The translations under genes and the position numbers were made by a program. A stretch of 5,426 nucleotides of DNA from Candidatus Aenigmatarchaeota archaeon (GTDB lineage Archaea > Aenigmatarchaeota > Aenigmatarchaeia > QMZP01 > QMZT01): NCBI GenBank assembly GCA_030634615.1, contig DAOWAL010000088.1, positions 1 to 5,426 on the forward strand, written 5' to 3'. The notes beneath the pieces were generated by a model. The model made no database searches and was not told where the DNA came from. It saw only the letters and a program-made list of their open reading frames with translations. Below, in pieces: positions 4,498 through 5,426 of the stretch. Position 1 is the first letter of the stretch, and every line of letters begins with the position of its first letter.

Positions 4498-5426
4498 ATG
4501 GTTGGCGAGGAAGAATCTCCTGATAAGAAATGGAAAGACGTCGGGGACAAGCTGGAAACACTGCAAGATTTACACAATCTAAACCAGCTTGATATAATTA
4601 ATCTAAACAATGAAATTGAAAAAATCAGGATTGCTACTTCTTCACCAATACCGCCTGACATAGAACAAAAAATAGTCGATCTTGAAAAGATTGCAACAAA
4701 TGTCAACATCATGAAAAAATGGAAGCAAACAATTGACGAAGTTAAATTTTTACGTTCAAAGATTATGGGAGCACCTTTGCCAAGAACCAGTGTTGATCAA
4801 AGTATGTCAAGTGACATGGGCACAATAAGAACAGAAATAGACCAAATGAGAAAGGAAATACAGGGCAGTAAATTCAGTGCAACAGAAGCTCCGAAAATTG
4901 ACATACAGGGTCTCAGTAAAGCAATAGAAGAAAACAAAAACACAATAAACAGCCTGAAATCAATGATTTCATCTGACAAACCACAAACAGTAAATGTTGA
5001 CTTAGACACTGTTAAGAAAATGATAAACGAAAACAGGAAACTTGTAGAAGAGCTGAAATTAAAAGTCGGTGAAACATTCTCAGAAGTTCCTGCTGAGACG
5101 CATGGAGAAATCGATTCCCTTCACGAAGAAATAACAAAACTCGAAGAAGAGATGAAAAGGGTCAAGGACGAAAAACCAGCAGAAGGTGGTGATGAAAAAA
5201 TAAGTTCACTTAGAAAAGAACTTTTCACAAAACTCGAAGATCTGAATACGAAATTTGCATCAGAAGGATCCGATGTTGTCAAAAAGGCAGTAGACGCAAA
5301 CAAACAAAGTATTGAAAATCTCAAAAAAATCATGGTTAGCGAAGACAAGGAAGTTTTGAAAAAAGAGATAGGTGAAAACAGAAAATTCATGGAAGAACTC
5401 AAAAGAGTTCTAATGGTCAAAAAACC
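4498..5426 (+). CDS. Long coiled-coil protein, C-terminus beyond the window
   Basis: A frame of 309 codons is open from the ATG at 4498 to the window edge without a stop, so the gene is partial. The product is hydrophilic, rich in K and E, without signal peptide or membrane helix, hence probably cytoplasmic. Residues 1-89 form a helical region broken by SPIPPD (49-54) and ending MKKWKQTIDEVKFLRSKI (72-89). From about 100 onward it is nearly all predicted coiled coil, with breaks at EAPK and EKPAEGG. Four copies of a 19-residue unit of the form h-K-K-x-h-x-E-N-K/R-x-x-h-x-x-L-K begin at 139, 172, 261 and 287. I do not recognise the family. Its place right after the pilin operon is like that of the coiled-coil ArlC/D/E proteins in archaellum loci, but no motif ties it to them; SMC-like or structural roles are equally open. 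Confidence 0.85.
   Translation, partial: MVGEEESPDKKWKDVGDKLETLQDLHNLNQLDIINLNNEIEKIRIATSSPIPPDIEQKIVDLEKIATNVNIMKKWKQTIDEVKFLRSKIMGAPLPRTSVDQSMSSDMGTIRTEIDQMRKEIQGSKFSATEAPKIDIQGLSKAIEENKNTINSLKSMISSDKPQTVNVDLDTVKKMINENRKLVEELKLKVGETFSEVPAETHGEIDSLHEEITKLEEEMKRVKDEKPAEGGDEKISSLRKELFTKLEDLNTKFASEGSDVVKKAVDANKQSIENLKKIMVSEDKEVLKKEIGENRKFMEELKRVLMVKK
4912..5412 (+). repeat. Four degenerate 19-residue coiled-coil repeats inside the partial gene
   Basis: Units lie at 4912-4968, 5011-5067, 5278-5334 and 5356-5412. Shared features are a hydrophobic residue then (mostly) K-K, an N followed by K/R near the middle (ENK, ENR, ANK, ENR), a hydrophobic residue three positions after that K/R, then L-K. 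Examples are VKKMINENRKLVEELK and LKKEIGENRKFMEELK. The likeness is clear in protein and weak in DNA, pointing to old internal duplications or strong structural constraint. Confidence 0.6.

Noticed and set aside
4472..4570. ATG at 4472 just after the pilin operon, in a different frame from the coiled-coil gene
   Set aside because: It reads only a few dozen codons before a stop and overlaps the long coiled-coil frame; no ribosome binding site.
4485..5420. Serine/phenylalanine-rich minus-strand frames opposite the coiled-coil gene
   Set aside because: Typical reverse image of K/E-rich codons (TTT/TTC and TCT on the opposite strand); no start signals.

Overview
The window looks like a chromosomal segment of an AT-rich archaeon (roughly a third G+C by eye). 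The evidence is a gene for the archaeal chromatin protein MC1, archaeal BRE/TATA promoters, apparently leaderless promoters on two transcription units, strong archaeal Shine-Dalgarno sites (GGAGGTG, GGTGATC) at internal genes, and a set of type IV pilin-like proteins with archaeal class III (MKG) signal peptides. MC1 is known mainly from Methanosarcina relatives, haloarchaea and several DPANN lineages. The short tightly packed genes and the pilin set make a DPANN-type genome my best guess, but this is an inference.

Left part, minus strand (35-1533). The order in transcription is an MC1 chromatin protein with its own promoter, ribosome binding site and a probable hairpin/T-rich terminator. Then comes a two-gene unit: a PIG-L/LmbE-type zinc deacetylase followed after 1 nt by a 109-residue protein with a GHQPNLFPY motif. 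That motif resembles the N-terminal part of BshC-type cysteine-adding enzymes. The pairing is reminiscent of BshB plus BshC of bacillithiol synthesis, but the second gene stops far too early for a full BshC.

Middle (1455-1644). A divergent control region carries the MC1 promoter on one strand and the pilin operon promoter on the other. An inverted repeat sits roughly midway between them.

Right part, plus strand (1645-4454). Five genes are packed with 4-nt ATGA overlaps or gaps of 0-4 nt, so they are almost certainly one operon. Each has a single N-terminal hydrophobic helix and a predicted extracellular, mostly sequon-rich domain. Four begin MKG; the last one (MKGISPIISS) is a textbook archaeal type IV pilin. 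The first lacks a recognisable prepilin cleavage site. Together they look like the major and minor subunits of a surface filament, or a pseudopilin-like assembly, with 23 N-glycosylation sequons in total. No assembly ATPase, membrane platform or prepilin peptidase gene is inside the window.

Right end (4459-5426). A separately promoted gene, cut by the window edge, encodes a long charged coiled-coil protein with a repeated 19-residue motif. It may belong to the same filament system, by position only.
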